Both the position numbers and the translations under genes were made by a program. From NCBI GenBank assembly GCA_947628755.1, contig CANRBC010000009.1, positions 1 through 64,000 of the forward strand: a stretch of DNA of 64,000 nt, read 5' to 3'. Of the stretch, positions 1 to 9,149 are shown piece by piece; the stretch's first letter is position 1, and every line of letters starts with the position of its first letter. A model generated the notes under the pieces. The model was not told the origin of the DNA, ran no database searches, and saw only the letters and a program-made list of their open reading frames with translations. Source of the DNA: an uncultured Clostridia bacterium (GTDB lineage Bacteria; Bacillota; Clostridia; Lachnospirales; CAG-274).

Positions 1-80
1 ACAGTATCTTATACATTATAACATAAGTCCTGTTTCAGGGCTTTAAACACTATAACTATATAATACGAGGAGGTAATGGC

Positions 81-623
81 ATGAGCGATTATAATGTGCT
101 TGAAAGCAAAGAGGTATACAAGGGCAGAGTTTTTACAATAGAGAAGGATATAATAAGTATGCCCGACGGTTCAAGGGCGGAAAGGGAAACGGTAAGGCAC
201 GGCGGCGCTGCCGCTATGATACCCATTGACGAGAAGGGCAATATAATATTTGTAAGGCAGTACAGACATTCCGCAGGCAGGATAACTCTGGAGATTCCTG
301 CAGGCACTCTTGAAAAGGGCGAAGACCCTCTTGACTGCGCCGTAAGGGAGCTTGAAGAGGAGACCTCATATAAGGCGGAAAAAATGACATTTCTGTTTAA
401 GATGTATTCCGCAATAGGCTTTTGCAGCGAGATATTGTATATATACGTTGCGGAGAATCTTAGCCAAGGGCATTTTAATATGGATGACGACGAATTCATA
501 ACTCTTGAACGTCATTCCGTTGATGAGGCTATAAATATGATATTCAAGGGCGAGATATGCGACGGAAAGACCATAGGCGCTGTGCTTGGGTATAGTAAAT
601 ATCAAGAAAAATTACAGAAATAA
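81..623 (+). CDS. Nudix hydrolase, ADP-ribose pyrophosphatase type
   Basis: This 180-residue protein probably hydrolyses ADP-ribose or a related nucleoside diphosphate sugar to AMP and a sugar phosphate in the cytoplasm. The Nudix box begins at GTLEKGE and continues to RELEEETSY (about residues 75-97). All catalytic Glu residues are present; the usual late Gly is Ser. The upstream segment AAAMIPIDEKGNIIFVRQYR is typical of the NudF branch. The ATG follows GAGGAGGT by a short spacer. It stands alone and is followed by a strong hairpin terminator. Substrate within the family is inferred from similarity only. Confidence 0.88.
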   Translation: MSDYNVLESKEVYKGRVFTIEKDIISMPDGSRAERETVRHGGAAAMIPIDEKGNIIFVRQYRHSAGRITLEIPAGTLEKGEDPLDCAVRELEEETSYKAEKMTFLFKMYSAIGFCSEILYIYVAENLSQGHFNMDDDEFITLERHSVDEAINMIFKGEICDGKTIGAVLGYSKYQEKLQK

Positions 624-626
624 AAA

Positions 627-696
627 GGGAGGCGTATGAAATGCGGTATAATGTCGGCAAGACATCTACTGCATTTCACAGCCTCCTTATTTTAAT
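627..696 (+). terminator. Rho-independent terminator after the Nudix gene
   Basis: GGAGGC and TGAAATGC pair with GCATTTCA and GCCTCC across a short internal loop. The stem is followed by TTATTTT, directly after the Nudix stop codon. Confidence 0.75.
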
Positions 697-962
697 AAAA
701 CTTAGATTGTCAAAAAACAATATTTTGACAGAAAATGTGAATTTTAAGTAAAGAACAGTTTGCAAAAAAGCGTCGCAGACTTTAATCCGCAAGGCGAGCT
801 TTGCCCGCCTGAGGACAGGAACTTTTCTGTAATTTAGGCATTTATGCCTAAATTGCGGAAAACACGGCTGGTTCCTTCCTTAGCTAACTGAAAGAAATGC
901 CAAAAAGCATTTCTTTCAAGCGTGTCGATTTTATCGACACGCTATGTTTTAATAAAACTTAG
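690..962. repeat. Hairpin-rich intergenic insert between two 16-bp direct repeats
   Basis: The 16-mer TTTTAATAAAACTTAG occurs at 690-705 and again at 947-962. The second copy runs into the last codons of the nitroreductase gene. Between the copies lie four perfect or near-perfect hairpins: 708-730 (TGTCAAAA/TTTTGACA), 831-854 (AATTTAGGC/GCCTAAATT), 890-917 (GAAAGAAATGC/GCATTTCTTTC) and 919-943 (AGCGTGTCGAT/ATCGACACGCT). No gene is present. The arrangement looks like a small non-coding element flanked by a target duplication, but no terminal inverted repeats are obvious. Confidence 0.5.
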
Positions 963-1485
963 CTATTTCATTTATTTCTTTTCTCTTAGGCGCTGTCGGC
1001 TCAATATTTCTGTAGCCAAGGGCTATGACCGCAACGACCTCCTGAGTATCGGGTATATTCAGCTTCTCTCTAAGAGCCTTTTCATCTCTTATTCCCATTA
1101 TAAGAGTGTCAAGTCCCAGTTCTCTTGCCTTTAAAATCATATTTTCGTTCTGCAGACCCAAATCGTAAGCTCCCCACTTGTCGCCAAGCTCGTTTACGGC
1201 GTTCTTGTCGTTGTCGAAGCCTGCGATACCCTTTTCAAAGGCGGTTATTATATATACGGGCGCGTCTGCGGTATTTTTGCGATTGAATTCGGGAAGACAA
1301 TGCTCTCTTATATATTTTACACTATCCTCACTCATTACAACGTAATATCTACCTGTCTGTGAGTTCTTCCATGAAGGCGCTTGCTGAGCCGCAGCTATTA
1401 TTTCCTCTACGGCAGCCTTGTCAACAGATGCGTTCTTGTAGGCTCTTATGCTTCTTCTTTCGCCTATCAGTTTTGAAAATTCCAT
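949..1485 (-). CDS. Nitroreductase family flavoprotein
   Basis: This 178-residue protein is an FMN-dependent NAD(P)H oxidoreductase of the nitroreductase fold; the natural substrate is unknown. The N-terminal FMN-binding pattern ERRSIRAY (residues 9-16) is clear, followed by AAQQAPSWKNSQTGRYYVV. The C-terminal part carries LGLDTLIMGI and VAVIALGYR, both typical of the fold. The start follows GGAGGAATAAT. It is the last gene of the ecf-truA-mltG-trmR-trhP run, 10 bases after trhP, and its 3' end contains one copy of a 16-bp direct repeat. Confidence 0.85.
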   Translation of the reverse strand: MEFSKLIGERRSIRAYKNASVDKAAVEEIIAAAQQAPSWKNSQTGRYYVVMSEDSVKYIREHCLPEFNRKNTADAPVYIITAFEKGIAGFDNDKNAVNELGDKWGAYDLGLQNENMILKARELGLDTLIMGIRDEKALREKLNIPDTQEVVAVIALGYRNIEPTAPKRKEINEIAKFY

Positions 1486-1495
1486 ATTATTCCTC

Positions 1496-2746
1496 CTATT
1501 CCAATGTTACGGGATCTTCTGCTTCCTTGCGCATCATATCCCATTTTTCCACTTTTTGGTCTGTTCTGAGCTTTATTATCTGCTGGGGGTGAGGAGCTTC
1601 TGAAACAGCCTCTCCCTCCTCGTTGTACATTTCCGTTATTTTCTGAGAGAATATTTCTCCGTCGTGTCTTAAAAACTCCACCTCGTCGCCCAGTACAAAT
1701 TTATTCCTCTGCTCTATAAGGGCAAAGCCTGTGTCTTCGTCATAGTCCAATACCATGCCTATAAAGTCGTATGTCCTTATATATGAGCTTGTGGTATATA
1801 TCTGCTCCTTATCCGAGGGCTTTCCGTAATAAAAGCCTGTTGTAAAGCCTCTGTAGCTTGCCTTGGCGATTTCACGGATATAGTATTCCTTTTTGCTTTC
1901 GTAGAGCTTAGGGTCTTTCATATAGTCGTTTATAGCCTCTCTGTATGCTCTTACGACAGTACCTACATAGAAGCAGGTTTTTATTCTGCCCTCTATTTTA
2001 AGGCTTGTGATTCCTGCATTTACAAGGTCGGGAATATGCTCTATCATACAGAGATCCTTGGAATTGAATATATATGTGCCTCTGTCGTCCTCTACTATGG
2101 GCATATATTCGTTAGGTCTTGTCTTTTCGGTAACGTAATACTGCCAGCGGCAGGGGTGAGAGCAAGCGCCCTTGTTGGCGTCTCTTCCGCTGAGATAATT
2201 GCTGAGAAGACAGCGCCCACTGTAGCTTATGCACATAGCCCCGTGTACAAACGCCTCTATTTCAAGGACATGGGGTATGTTTTCCGATATGGTCTTTATT
2301 TCATTAAGCGAAAGCTCTCTTGCCATTACTATTCTCTTTGCCCCCAGCTTATGCCAGAAAAGAGCTGAACTGTAATTGGTATTGTTGGCTTGCGTGCTTA
2401 TGTGTATATCCATAGAGGGTACTGCTTCCCTTGCTGTGGCAAATACCCCGGGGTCTGCCACAAGTATAGCGTCAGCTCCCAGCTTTTCAAGATCTCTGAG
2501 ATAGTCGGGCAGCTCTGCAAAGTCCTCGTTGTGGGCAAATATATTGCAGGTAACGTATACCTTCACTCCATGCTCATGGGCAAAGTCTATACCCTCTTTC
2601 ATCTGCTCATGGTCAAAATTCTTTGCCTTTGCTCTGAGCCCGAAGCTGGTGCCTCCAAGATATACGGCGTCTGCGCCGTAAAGCACGGCTATTTTCAGCT
2701 TTTCCAAGTCGCCTGCAGGAGCAAGCAGCTCTATTTTTTTATCCAT
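1496..2746 (-). CDS. trhP: U32 family tRNA uridine 5-hydroxylation protein TrhP-like
   Basis: This 416-residue peptidase-U32-fold protein is expected to take part in prephenate-dependent hydroxylation of wobble uridine-34 in tRNA. The N-terminus LLAPAGDLEKLKIAVLYGAD and the Cys-bearing signature EAFVHGAMCISYSGRCLLSN, followed by GACSHPCRW (about residues 164-202), are diagnostic of the family. These Cys residues are probable metal-cluster ligands. It starts 2 bases after the stop of trmR, which encodes the next enzyme of the same modification. Bacillus carries two tandem copies here; this genome has one. The older label is collagenase-like protease, for which nothing here gives support. Confidence 0.87.
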   Translation of the reverse strand: MDKKIELLAPAGDLEKLKIAVLYGADAVYLGGTSFGLRAKAKNFDHEQMKEGIDFAHEHGVKVYVTCNIFAHNEDFAELPDYLRDLEKLGADAILVADPGVFATAREAVPSMDIHISTQANNTNYSSALFWHKLGAKRIVMARELSLNEIKTISENIPHVLEIEAFVHGAMCISYSGRCLLSNYLSGRDANKGACSHPCRWQYYVTEKTRPNEYMPIVEDDRGTYIFNSKDLCMIEHIPDLVNAGITSLKIEGRIKTCFYVGTVVRAYREAINDYMKDPKLYESKKEYYIREIAKASYRGFTTGFYYGKPSDKEQIYTTSSYIRTYDFIGMVLDYDEDTGFALIEQRNKFVLGDEVEFLRHDGEIFSQKITEMYNEEGEAVSEAPHPQQIIKLRTDQKVEKWDMMRKEAEDPVTLE

Positions 2747-2748
2747 AA

Positions 2749-3399
2749 CTAGTCCTCCAGCTTTTCTATAAGGGCAACTCCGTCGCCTATGGAAAGTATA
2801 GATGTTCTCAGCTTTTCGTTGTGGGTTATCTCATGGAGAAATTCATTAAGCCTTTTGTGTATAGTCCTCTGGCGTCTTGGAATTTCTGTGTAGCCTTGGG
2901 CAACTCTGCCCTCCTGCAGCACGTCGTCTACCATAATCACGCCGCCCTTTCTCGTAAGCCTGAGTACGTGAGGGAGCATATATATATACTGCCCCTTTGC
3001 GGCGTCCATAAACACAAAATCGAATTCTCCCTTAAGCTCGGGGAGTATTTTGTTGGCGTCTCCCTCCAGTATAGTCACCTTGTCCTCTATGCCCAGAAGT
3101 CTGAAATTGATTTTAGCCTGCTCTATCATCATGGGATAGCGGTCAATAGTGGTTATATGCCCCTCCTCGGGAAGAAATTCGGATATAAAGCCCGATGAAA
3201 AGCCTACCGCCATGCCTATTTCCAGTACGTTCACAGGCTTGTGTATGCCAAGTACAAATCCCATTAGCTTTACTACCTCGTTGGGTATTATGGGAAGCCC
3301 CTTTTCGTAGGCGTCAGCCTGTATTTCACCGAGTTTGCCCTTGCAAAGAGGCTGCATATCCTCTATATATTCAGCTAAATAATTCTCCACCAAGCTCAT
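2749..3399 (-). CDS. trmR: SAM-dependent O-methyltransferase TrmR-like (tRNA 5-hydroxyuridine)
   Basis: This 216-residue class I methyltransferase belongs to the catechol/caffeoyl-CoA O-methyltransferase group. TrmR (YrrM) in this gene context methylates 5-hydroxyuridine-34 of tRNA to 5-methoxyuridine. The SAM motif VLEIGMAVGFSSGF (about residues 59-72), acidic motif ITTIDRYPMM and FDFVFMDAAKGQY (about 126-138) are intact. Sandwiched between mltG (1 base) and trhP (2 bases), as in Bacillus yrrL-yrrM-yrrN. Ribosome site GGAGAG lies inside the end of mltG. Confidence 0.88.
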   Translation of the reverse strand: MSLVENYLAEYIEDMQPLCKGKLGEIQADAYEKGLPIIPNEVVKLMGFVLGIHKPVNVLEIGMAVGFSSGFISEFLPEEGHITTIDRYPMMIEQAKINFRLLGIEDKVTILEGDANKILPELKGEFDFVFMDAAKGQYIYMLPHVLRLTRKGGVIMVDDVLQEGRVAQGYTEIPRRQRTIHKRLNEFLHEITHNEKLRTSILSIGDGVALIEKLED

Positions 3400-3400
3400 A

Positions 3401-4483
3401 TTATTGCTCTCCGTTTATCTTTTCCTTGTAATCGGCATTTGCATTCTGGAAATCCTGATAATCTCCCGTAAAGTGATGCTTGCCCGTTTCGGTATCCTCT
3501 ACTACGTAGTAAAGATAGTCTGTCTTTTCAGGCTCTACGGCTGCCACAAGAGAAGCGGCTCTGGGCGCTCCTATGGGTCCGCTGGGCAGTCCGTCCACAT
3601 AGTATGTATTGTGCGGGTCGGCAGTCTCAAGATCGGAATAGAACACTCTTGTGACCCTCTTGCCAAGGGAATATATTACAGAAGCGTCTATCTGGAGCTT
3701 TATATTCTGCTCCAGTCTGTTATGTATAACAGAGGATACAAGGGCTCTTTCCGGCTCGTACTTTACCTCCGCTTCAATAAGAGAGGCTATTATAACGGCG
3801 TCGTCAAGGGTAAGCCCCAGCTTTTCAGCCCTTTCCTTTATCTGATTTTCCTTTATTACCTTCTCGAACTGAGAAAGCATGGAATTCACTATGGTTTCGG
3901 CTGTGCTGTTTTTGTCGAAATAATAGGTCTCGGGATAGAGATAGCCCTCCAGTGCGTTATCCCTGTCGGGTATAGCCTTTATAAAGTCATAGTCGTAATC
4001 TCTGCTGTCCGCTGCCGCCATAAATTCATTGTATGTACATATACCGGATTCGGCTGCTGTCTGAGCCATTTCAGTAAGCCATTGACCCTCCTTAAATGTG
4101 ACTACAATTGCATCGCCGTCCATAGCGCCTGTGTTCAGCTTTTCCGTAAGGCTCTCGAATGTCTCGGTATTGCTGAAAATATAGCTGCCGGACTTGAATC
4201 CAGAGCCCTGACCCTTTACCTTGCACTGCATTCTGAATCGGAAGGCGCTGTCCACAATGCCGTTTTCCTCAAGTATATCGGCTATTTCGGAAACCGTAGA
4301 GCCTGACGGTATCTCTACGCTTGCGGTTTCCTCTGCAAGACTTCCTCTCATATCCTCAGACATGAAACGACTTACAATAAGCAGACCTGCCAGTATTATC
4401 AGTATAAGGATAATAACGACAACAATAGGCGATTTTTTCTTTTTAACAGGTTTTCTTCTTCGTCTTCTTTCAGCTTCACTCAT
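3401..4483 (-). CDS. mltG: Endolytic transglycosylase MltG
   Basis: MltG cleaves nascent glycan strands and so ends peptidoglycan polymerisation. This 360-residue copy has a basic cytoplasmic N-terminus, one membrane anchor (about residues 19-41) and an external LysM-like plus YceG domain. The region IIASLIEAEVKYEPERALVS contains the expected catalytic Glu, and LPSGPIGAPRAASLVAAVEP matches the conserved C-terminal block. The start overlaps the end of truA by 8 bases and trmR follows by 1 base, so it is translated as part of the operon. Confidence 0.93.
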   Translation of the reverse strand: MSEAERRRRRKPVKKKKSPIVVVIILILIILAGLLIVSRFMSEDMRGSLAEETASVEIPSGSTVSEIADILEENGIVDSAFRFRMQCKVKGQGSGFKSGSYIFSNTETFESLTEKLNTGAMDGDAIVVTFKEGQWLTEMAQTAAESGICTYNEFMAAADSRDYDYDFIKAIPDRDNALEGYLYPETYYFDKNSTAETIVNSMLSQFEKVIKENQIKERAEKLGLTLDDAVIIASLIEAEVKYEPERALVSSVIHNRLEQNIKLQIDASVIYSLGKRVTRVFYSDLETADPHNTYYVDGLPSGPIGAPRAASLVAAVEPEKTDYLYYVVEDTETGKHHFTGDYQDFQNANADYKEKINGEQ

Positions 4484-5210
4484 AATGTACCTCCGTTAAT
4501 GTTAGTCCGTTAGGCGCAAGGGTCTTGCCTGCCTTTGTTCTGTCCCTTGAGGCTATTATCCCCTCTATATCGCAGGGCTGTATTTTTCCCTTGCCTACAT
4601 CGGCAAGAGTGCCTGCGATTATGCGCACCATATTATATAAAAAGCCACTTCCCGTAACCTTTATGCACACTATGTTTTCTCTTTTGTCAACAGTAAGACT
4701 GTATATTGTCCTTACGGTGGTCTTTGCAGTAGAACCGGAGGCGCAGAATGCCTTAAAGTCGTGCTCTCCCAGAAAATATCTGCAGGCTTCGCGCATTTTG
4801 TCAATATCCAGTCTTTCTCTTATAAAATCCGTGTATTTTATCAGCTTGGGATTTCTGAATTCGTCGTTTAATATAAGGTATTCGTAGGTCTTGTCCACAA
4901 CGCTGTACTGAGGGTGAAAGCTCTCGTCCACCTCTCTTGCCCCTGTAATGACTATATCCTCGGGGAGAAAGGAATTAAGGGCGTAGGGTATATTGGCAAT
5001 AGGTATTGTGGTATCCGCCTCAAACACAGCTCCCTGCGCCAAAGCGTGAACTCCCGTGTCCGTTCTGCTAGCTCCTCTTACGCTTATCCGACTGCCCATA
5101 AGGGCGGAAAGTCCCTCCTCCAGCTTTTCCTGTACGGTTACAAAGCCCTTCTGCCTCTGCCAACCGTAGTAATTGCTTCCGTCGTAGCTGACCTTAAGTA
5201 AAATTCTCAT
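4476..5210 (-). CDS. truA: tRNA pseudouridine(38-40) synthase TruA
   Basis: TruA isomerises uridines 38-40 of the tRNA anticodon arm. The 244-residue product has the catalytic Asp in GASRTDTGVHALAQ (about residues 46-59), the YDGSNYYGWQRQKG entry motif, and the KTYEYLI block. A longer reading frame exists upstream, but ATG at 5210 is chosen because it overlaps the ecfT stop as ATGA and follows GAGGATAAT. The ecfA-ecfT-truA order is widespread in Firmicutes. Confidence 0.93.
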   Translation of the reverse strand: MRILLKVSYDGSNYYGWQRQKGFVTVQEKLEEGLSALMGSRISVRGASRTDTGVHALAQGAVFEADTTIPIANIPYALNSFLPEDIVITGAREVDESFHPQYSVVDKTYEYLILNDEFRNPKLIKYTDFIRERLDIDKMREACRYFLGEHDFKAFCASGSTAKTTVRTIYSLTVDKRENIVCIKVTGSGFLYNMVRIIAGTLADVGKGKIQPCDIEGIIASRDRTKAGKTLAPNGLTLTEVHYE

Positions 5211-6004
5211 AATATTATCCTCAACGCAATAACGCATATTGTCAATGCCGTAACTATGCCCAGAGCATAAAAATCTCCTCTGCCGTATACAAGCTCTCTC
5301 ATTTTTGTCCTGTTTATATCCCCTCGGTAGCAGCGCGCCTCCATAGCCATTGCAAGCTCGTCTGCCCGTCTGAAAGCTGATACGAACAAGGGTACAAGCA
5401 GGGGTATCATAGCCTTTGCCTTTTTAACAAGTCCTCCCGTGTCAAAATCAGCGCCTCTTGCCATTTGCGCCTTTTTTATTTTGTCCAGCTCCTCTATAAG
5501 AGTAGGTATGAATCTCAGGGCTATGGACATCATCATTGCAATTTCATGAGAGGGAACGCCTATTTTCTTAAAGGGTCGCAAAAGCCTTTCTATGCCTTCG
5601 GTAAGGGCAATGGGCGTAGTCACGAGAGTAAGTATTGAAGAGCCCATTATAAGTATGATAAGCCTTATGCACAGCTTTACCGCAGTAAGTATGCCGCCTG
5701 TGGTAATGCGTATAAATCCGAGAGAAAATACCTCCCTGCCCGTTCTTATAAAAAGCATATTCAAAGCGACTGTAAATATTATTATGAATATAATGCTCTT
5801 AAGGCTTCTGAGCATTAGCTTAAAGGGCACTTTGCACAAAACTATCACAAGAGCCAGAAAGCCTATACACAATCCGTAGCCTATAACTCCCTTTGCGCAG
5901 AATACCGCCGTAATATATATGATTGTTGCCAGTATCTTAGCCCTTGCGTCAAGCCTGTGTATAATGGAATCCACAGGGTAATACTGTCCCAATGTTATAT
6001 TCAT
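5207..6004 (-). CDS. ecfT: ECF transporter transmembrane subunit EcfT
   Basis: EcfT is the integral membrane scaffold of energy-coupling-factor vitamin importers; it links the ATPases to exchangeable substrate-binding S subunits. The 265-residue protein has several hydrophobic segments and both coupling motifs: ARGADFDTGG (about residues 183-192) and EARCYRG (about 222-228). The start LDARAKILATI block is typical. It lies 20 bases after the fused ATPase gene and overlaps truA by 4 bases. No S-component gene occurs in the window, which fits the shared group II type of ECF module. Confidence 0.92.
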   Translation of the reverse strand: MNITLGQYYPVDSIIHRLDARAKILATIIYITAVFCAKGVIGYGLCIGFLALVIVLCKVPFKLMLRSLKSIIFIIIFTVALNMLFIRTGREVFSLGFIRITTGGILTAVKLCIRLIILIMGSSILTLVTTPIALTEGIERLLRPFKKIGVPSHEIAMMMSIALRFIPTLIEELDKIKKAQMARGADFDTGGLVKKAKAMIPLLVPLFVSAFRRADELAMAMEARCYRGDINRTKMRELVYGRGDFYALGIVTALTICVIALRIIL

Positions 6005-6024
6005 ATTCTCACTCCGTTTATCGG

Positions 6025-7779
6025 TTACTCCTTAAGAGCCGAAATCAAAATTTTTGCCGCCTCTTCCACATCGTATACATTGACGGGTATATCAAGTCCA
6101 AGCTCGTCCTTCAGCCTTTTGAAAAGAAGCGTAAGCTGCGGCGCGTTAAGTCCCATGGCAGTAAGTCTTTCGGGTTCTCTGAACACATTGTCCACCGTAT
6201 CGTACATGGCTATGCTGCCCTTGTTCATAACAAGTATCTTGTCGGCAATGGCGGCAATATCCTCCATGGAATGGGACACAAGTATAACGGTTATGCCCAA
6301 ATCGTCGTGCATTCTCTTGATATTGCCAAGTATCTCGTCACGTCCGTAGGGATCAAGACCTGCCATAGGCTCGTCCAGTACAAGTATTTCGGGCTTCATG
6401 GCAAGCACTCCCGCTATGGCGACACGTCTTTTCTGCCCCCCTGACAAATCAAAGGGAGATTTTTTGTAAAGGTCTTCTCCTATGCCTACAAAGGCAAGAG
6501 CCTCTTTTACTCTTGTATCCACCTCGTCGGCGGAAAGTCCACAGTTCTTGGGACCGTAAGCGACCTCGTCATAAATAGTTGTCTCAAATATCTGATACTC
6601 GGGATACTGAAAAACAAGACCTATTTTCTGCCTTATATACTTAAGTCCCGCCTTATCCTCCAGAATATTCTTTCCTTTAAAGTACACTTCGCCCTCGTCT
6701 GCCCTTACAAGAGCGTTAAAATGCTGTATAAGCGTGGACTTGCCTGAGCCTGTATGCCCTATAAGTCCTATAAAATCGCCTTGACCTACCGTCAAATCAA
6801 TATCCCTTATAGCTACCTTTTCAAAGGCGGTCTCTTTGCCATATATATGGGTAAGTCCCTTTACCTCCAGAATAGGCTTGTTGTACTTGGGGGAGGCGTT
6901 TTCCTTTTTATGATGAAATGCCTTATTCCAACCGTAGTATTTAAAGGCGTCTGTAAATTCCTCAATATTGAGTATATCCGAGGGAAAGCTGTTTACCGAC
7001 TTGTTTATAATATGGGAAAGCTCCGTTATCTGAGGCACATCGAGGTGAAGGGCCTTCATTTCCTCCACTCTTGAAAAAATCTCTCTTGGAGTACCCTCCA
7101 TAGCGACCCTTCCGTTATCCATTACTATTATTCTGTCGGCAAGAGCCGCCTCCTCCATATAGTGAGTGATGAGTATTATAGTTATGCCTTCCTCTTTATT
7201 GAGCATAGTAACGGTTTCCATTACGTCCCTTCTGCCCAAAGGGTCAAGCATAGCCGTAGGCTCGTCAAGTATGATACATTCAGGCTTCATGGCAAGTATG
7301 CCTGCAATAGCGACTCTCTGCTTCTGACCGCCGGAAAGATATGCGGGCGCAGCGTTTCTGAATTCCTCCATACTTACGGCTTTAAGCGCCATATCCACAT
7401 TTTTGACTATTTCGGAGGGCTTCATACCCAGATTCTCCGGACCGAAGGCAACGTCCTCCTCAACTATTGTGGCTATTATCTGATTGTCGGGATTCTGGAA
7501 CACCATACCAACATTTTGCCTTATATCCCATATATTTTCCTCTTTTGAAGCGTCAAGTCCCCTTACGTAAAGTATGCCATCGGTAGGTATGTTAAGTCCG
7601 TTTATCAGCTTGGCAAATGTAGATTTTCCCGAGCCGTTTCTGCCAAGCACCGCCACAAATTCTCCCTTGGCTATATTTATGTCTACGCCTTTAAGAGCCT
7701 TGACTGCTGTTTTTTCATCTGTTTCGTCGTCATACTTTATATATTCAAACTGTAAATTTCTGCTCTCTACAAAATTCAT
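6025..7779 (-). CDS. ecfA: Fused ECF transporter ATPase EcfA1-EcfA2
   Basis: A single 584-residue polypeptide holds two complete ABC ATPases that are normally separate proteins. Half one has Walker [10 protein letters not shown], signature LSGGQKQR and [12 protein letters not shown], which match EcfA1. Half two, from about residue 300, has [17 protein letters not shown] and [12 protein letters not shown], which match EcfA2. Each half keeps its Q-loop and H-loop. About 40 residues of poorly conserved linker lie between (near [18 protein letters not shown]). The ATG at 7779 follows GAGGG and lies downstream of a strong promoter. Upstream in-frame codons begin before or at the promoter and were rejected. 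Confidence 0.9.
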   Translation of the reverse strand: MNFVESRNLQFEYIKYDDETDEKTAVKALKGVDINIAKGEFVAVLGRNGSGKSTFAKLINGLNIPTDGILYVRGLDASKEENIWDIRQNVGMVFQNPDNQIIATIVEEDVAFGPENLGMKPSEIVKNVDMALKAVSMEEFRNAAPAYLSGGQKQRVAIAGILAMKPECIILDEPTAMLDPLGRRDVMETVTMLNKEEGITIILITHYMEEAALADRIIVMDNGRVAMEGTPREIFSRVEEMKALHLDVPQITELSHIINKSVNSFPSDILNIEEFTDAFKYYGWNKAFHHKKENASPKYNKPILEVKGLTHIYGKETAFEKVAIRDIDLTVGQGDFIGLIGHTGSGKSTLIQHFNALVRADEGEVYFKGKNILEDKAGLKYIRQKIGLVFQYPEYQIFETTIYDEVAYGPKNCGLSADEVDTRVKEALAFVGIGEDLYKKSPFDLSGGQKRRVAIAGVLAMKPEILVLDEPMAGLDPYGRDEILGNIKRMHDDLGITVILVSHSMEDIAAIADKILVMNKGSIAMYDTVDNVFREPERLTAMGLNAPQLTLLFKRLKDELGLDIPVNVYDVEEAAKILISALKE

Positions 7780-7813
7780 TACAGACCCTCGCATTACACA
7801 ATTATTCAATATA

Positions 7814-7842
7814 AGTATACTACAAAGGGCTTTAACAATCAA
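7814..7842 (-). promoter_or_regulatory. SigA-type promoter of the ecf-truA-mltG operon
   Basis: On the minus strand TTGATT (7837-7842) and TATACT (7814-7819) are separated by 17 bases and lie about 35 bases ahead of the ATG at 7779. Confidence 0.7.
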
Positions 7843-8029
7843 GAAAGGAATTGCAGAGATGTAAAAATATTCCTTTTTTCCGACTGTAAAAGCTGTTATT
7901 ATACAAAAATGCTGCTTATTTTACAGAAAATTTGTACAATTATGACAAGCACCTTTTTAAAATTAATGCAAAATATATTATTTGTAAAATTTTATTTAAA
8001 AAATTATTAAATATTCTAATTTTCAATAT

Positions 8030-8058
8030 TTGACATTAAGCATAAATGACTTTATAAT
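8030..8058 (+). promoter_or_regulatory. Consensus SigA promoter of prs
   Basis: Perfect TTGACA (8030-8035), 17-base spacer, perfect TATAAT (8053-8058). The 170 bases upstream are very A+T rich and contain nothing else that I recognise, so an UP-like effect is possible. AGGAGG at 8096-8101 serves prs. Confidence 0.85.
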
Positions 8059-8111
8059 AAAAGTATAATGAAATTCTGAAACCAAATGCATACACAGGAG
8101 GATTTTTCAAA

Positions 8112-9071
8112 ATGGATGTAGGAAGCGGCAGTATCAAAATTTTCAGTTGTAACGGCAACCCTGTTTTAGCTGAAAGAGTAGCCTCAGATCTGGGACTTTC
8201 ACTGAGCAAATGTGAAATATCCAAATTCAGCGACGGCGAAATAAGCGTAAGAATCAACGAAACAGTAAGAGGCTGCGACATATTTATAGTTCAGCCTACA
8301 AGCAACCCGGTAAATGACAATCTTATGGAGCTTCTCATTACCATAGACGCAGTAAAGAGAGCGTCTGCAGGCAGAATAAACGCTGTTATACCGTACTACG
8401 GATATGCCAGACAGGACAGAAAGGCAAAGGCAAGAGACCCAATCAGCGCAAAGCTGGTAGCAGACCTTATTACAAGCGCAGGAGCAGACAGAATAATAAC
8501 TATGGATCTCCATTGCGCGCAGATACAGGGATTTTTCAATATTCCCGTTGACCACCTTGTAGGTATGCCTCTGCTGTCCAGATATTACAGCGATAAATTC
8601 GGCTATGGCAACGACGACCTTGTTGCCGTATCTCCCGACCTTGGCTCAGTCCAGAGAACAAGGAGCTTTGCGGAAAGCCTTGATATTCCCATAGCAATAG
8701 TAGACAAGAGAAGACCAAAGCCGAACGTATCCGAGATAATGAACATAATAGGCGATTTCAAGGACAAGAAGGTAATTCTCTATGATGATATGATAGATAC
8801 TGCAGGCACTATTACAAATGCCGCAAACGCTATACTTGAAAGAGGAGCTAAGGAGGTATACGCTTGTTGTACTCATGGAGTGCTTTCAGGCGCAGCAATA
8901 GAAAGAATTGAGAAAAGCGCTATAAAGGAGCTTCTTGTACTGGATACAGTTCCTCTTACACCCGACAAGATGATACCTAAAATAAAGCAGAAGTCCGTTG
9001 CCAAGGTATTCGCAGACGCTATATACAGAATACACGAGGGACTTCCTGTTTCAAAGATATTTGAATATTAA
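8112..9071 (+). CDS. prs: Ribose-phosphate pyrophosphokinase
   Basis: Makes PRPP from ribose 5-phosphate and ATP, feeding purine, pyrimidine, His, Trp and NAD synthesis. The 319-residue protein is of normal class I length. The flexible-loop Arg/Lys region YYGYARQDRKAKARDPISAK (about residues 96-115) and the PRPP-binding loop VILYDDMIDTAGTI are intact, as is KFSDGEISVRI. It has its own consensus promoter and its own terminator, so it is monocistronic, divergent from the ecf operon. Confidence 0.96.
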   Translation: MDVGSGSIKIFSCNGNPVLAERVASDLGLSLSKCEISKFSDGEISVRINETVRGCDIFIVQPTSNPVNDNLMELLITIDAVKRASAGRINAVIPYYGYARQDRKAKARDPISAKLVADLITSAGADRIITMDLHCAQIQGFFNIPVDHLVGMPLLSRYYSDKFGYGNDDLVAVSPDLGSVQRTRSFAESLDIPIAIVDKRRPKPNVSEIMNIIGDFKDKKVILYDDMIDTAGTITNAANAILERGAKEVYACCTHGVLSGAAIERIEKSAIKELLVLDTVPLTPDKMIPKIKQKSVAKVFADAIYRIHEGLPVSKIFEY

Positions 9072-9085
9072 TAATTGACATATAA

Positions 9086-9125
9086 TAAAAGCGGGCGGCT
9101 TGAAATAAACCGCCCGCTTTTATTA
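9086..9125 (+). terminator. Terminator of prs
   Basis: AAAAGCGGGCGG pairs with CCGCCCGCTTTT around a short loop and is followed by TATT; it begins 14 bases after the prs stop codon. Confidence 0.85.
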
Positions 9126-9149
9126 TGTAAAGAGAGGCGGTTGGGTTGA

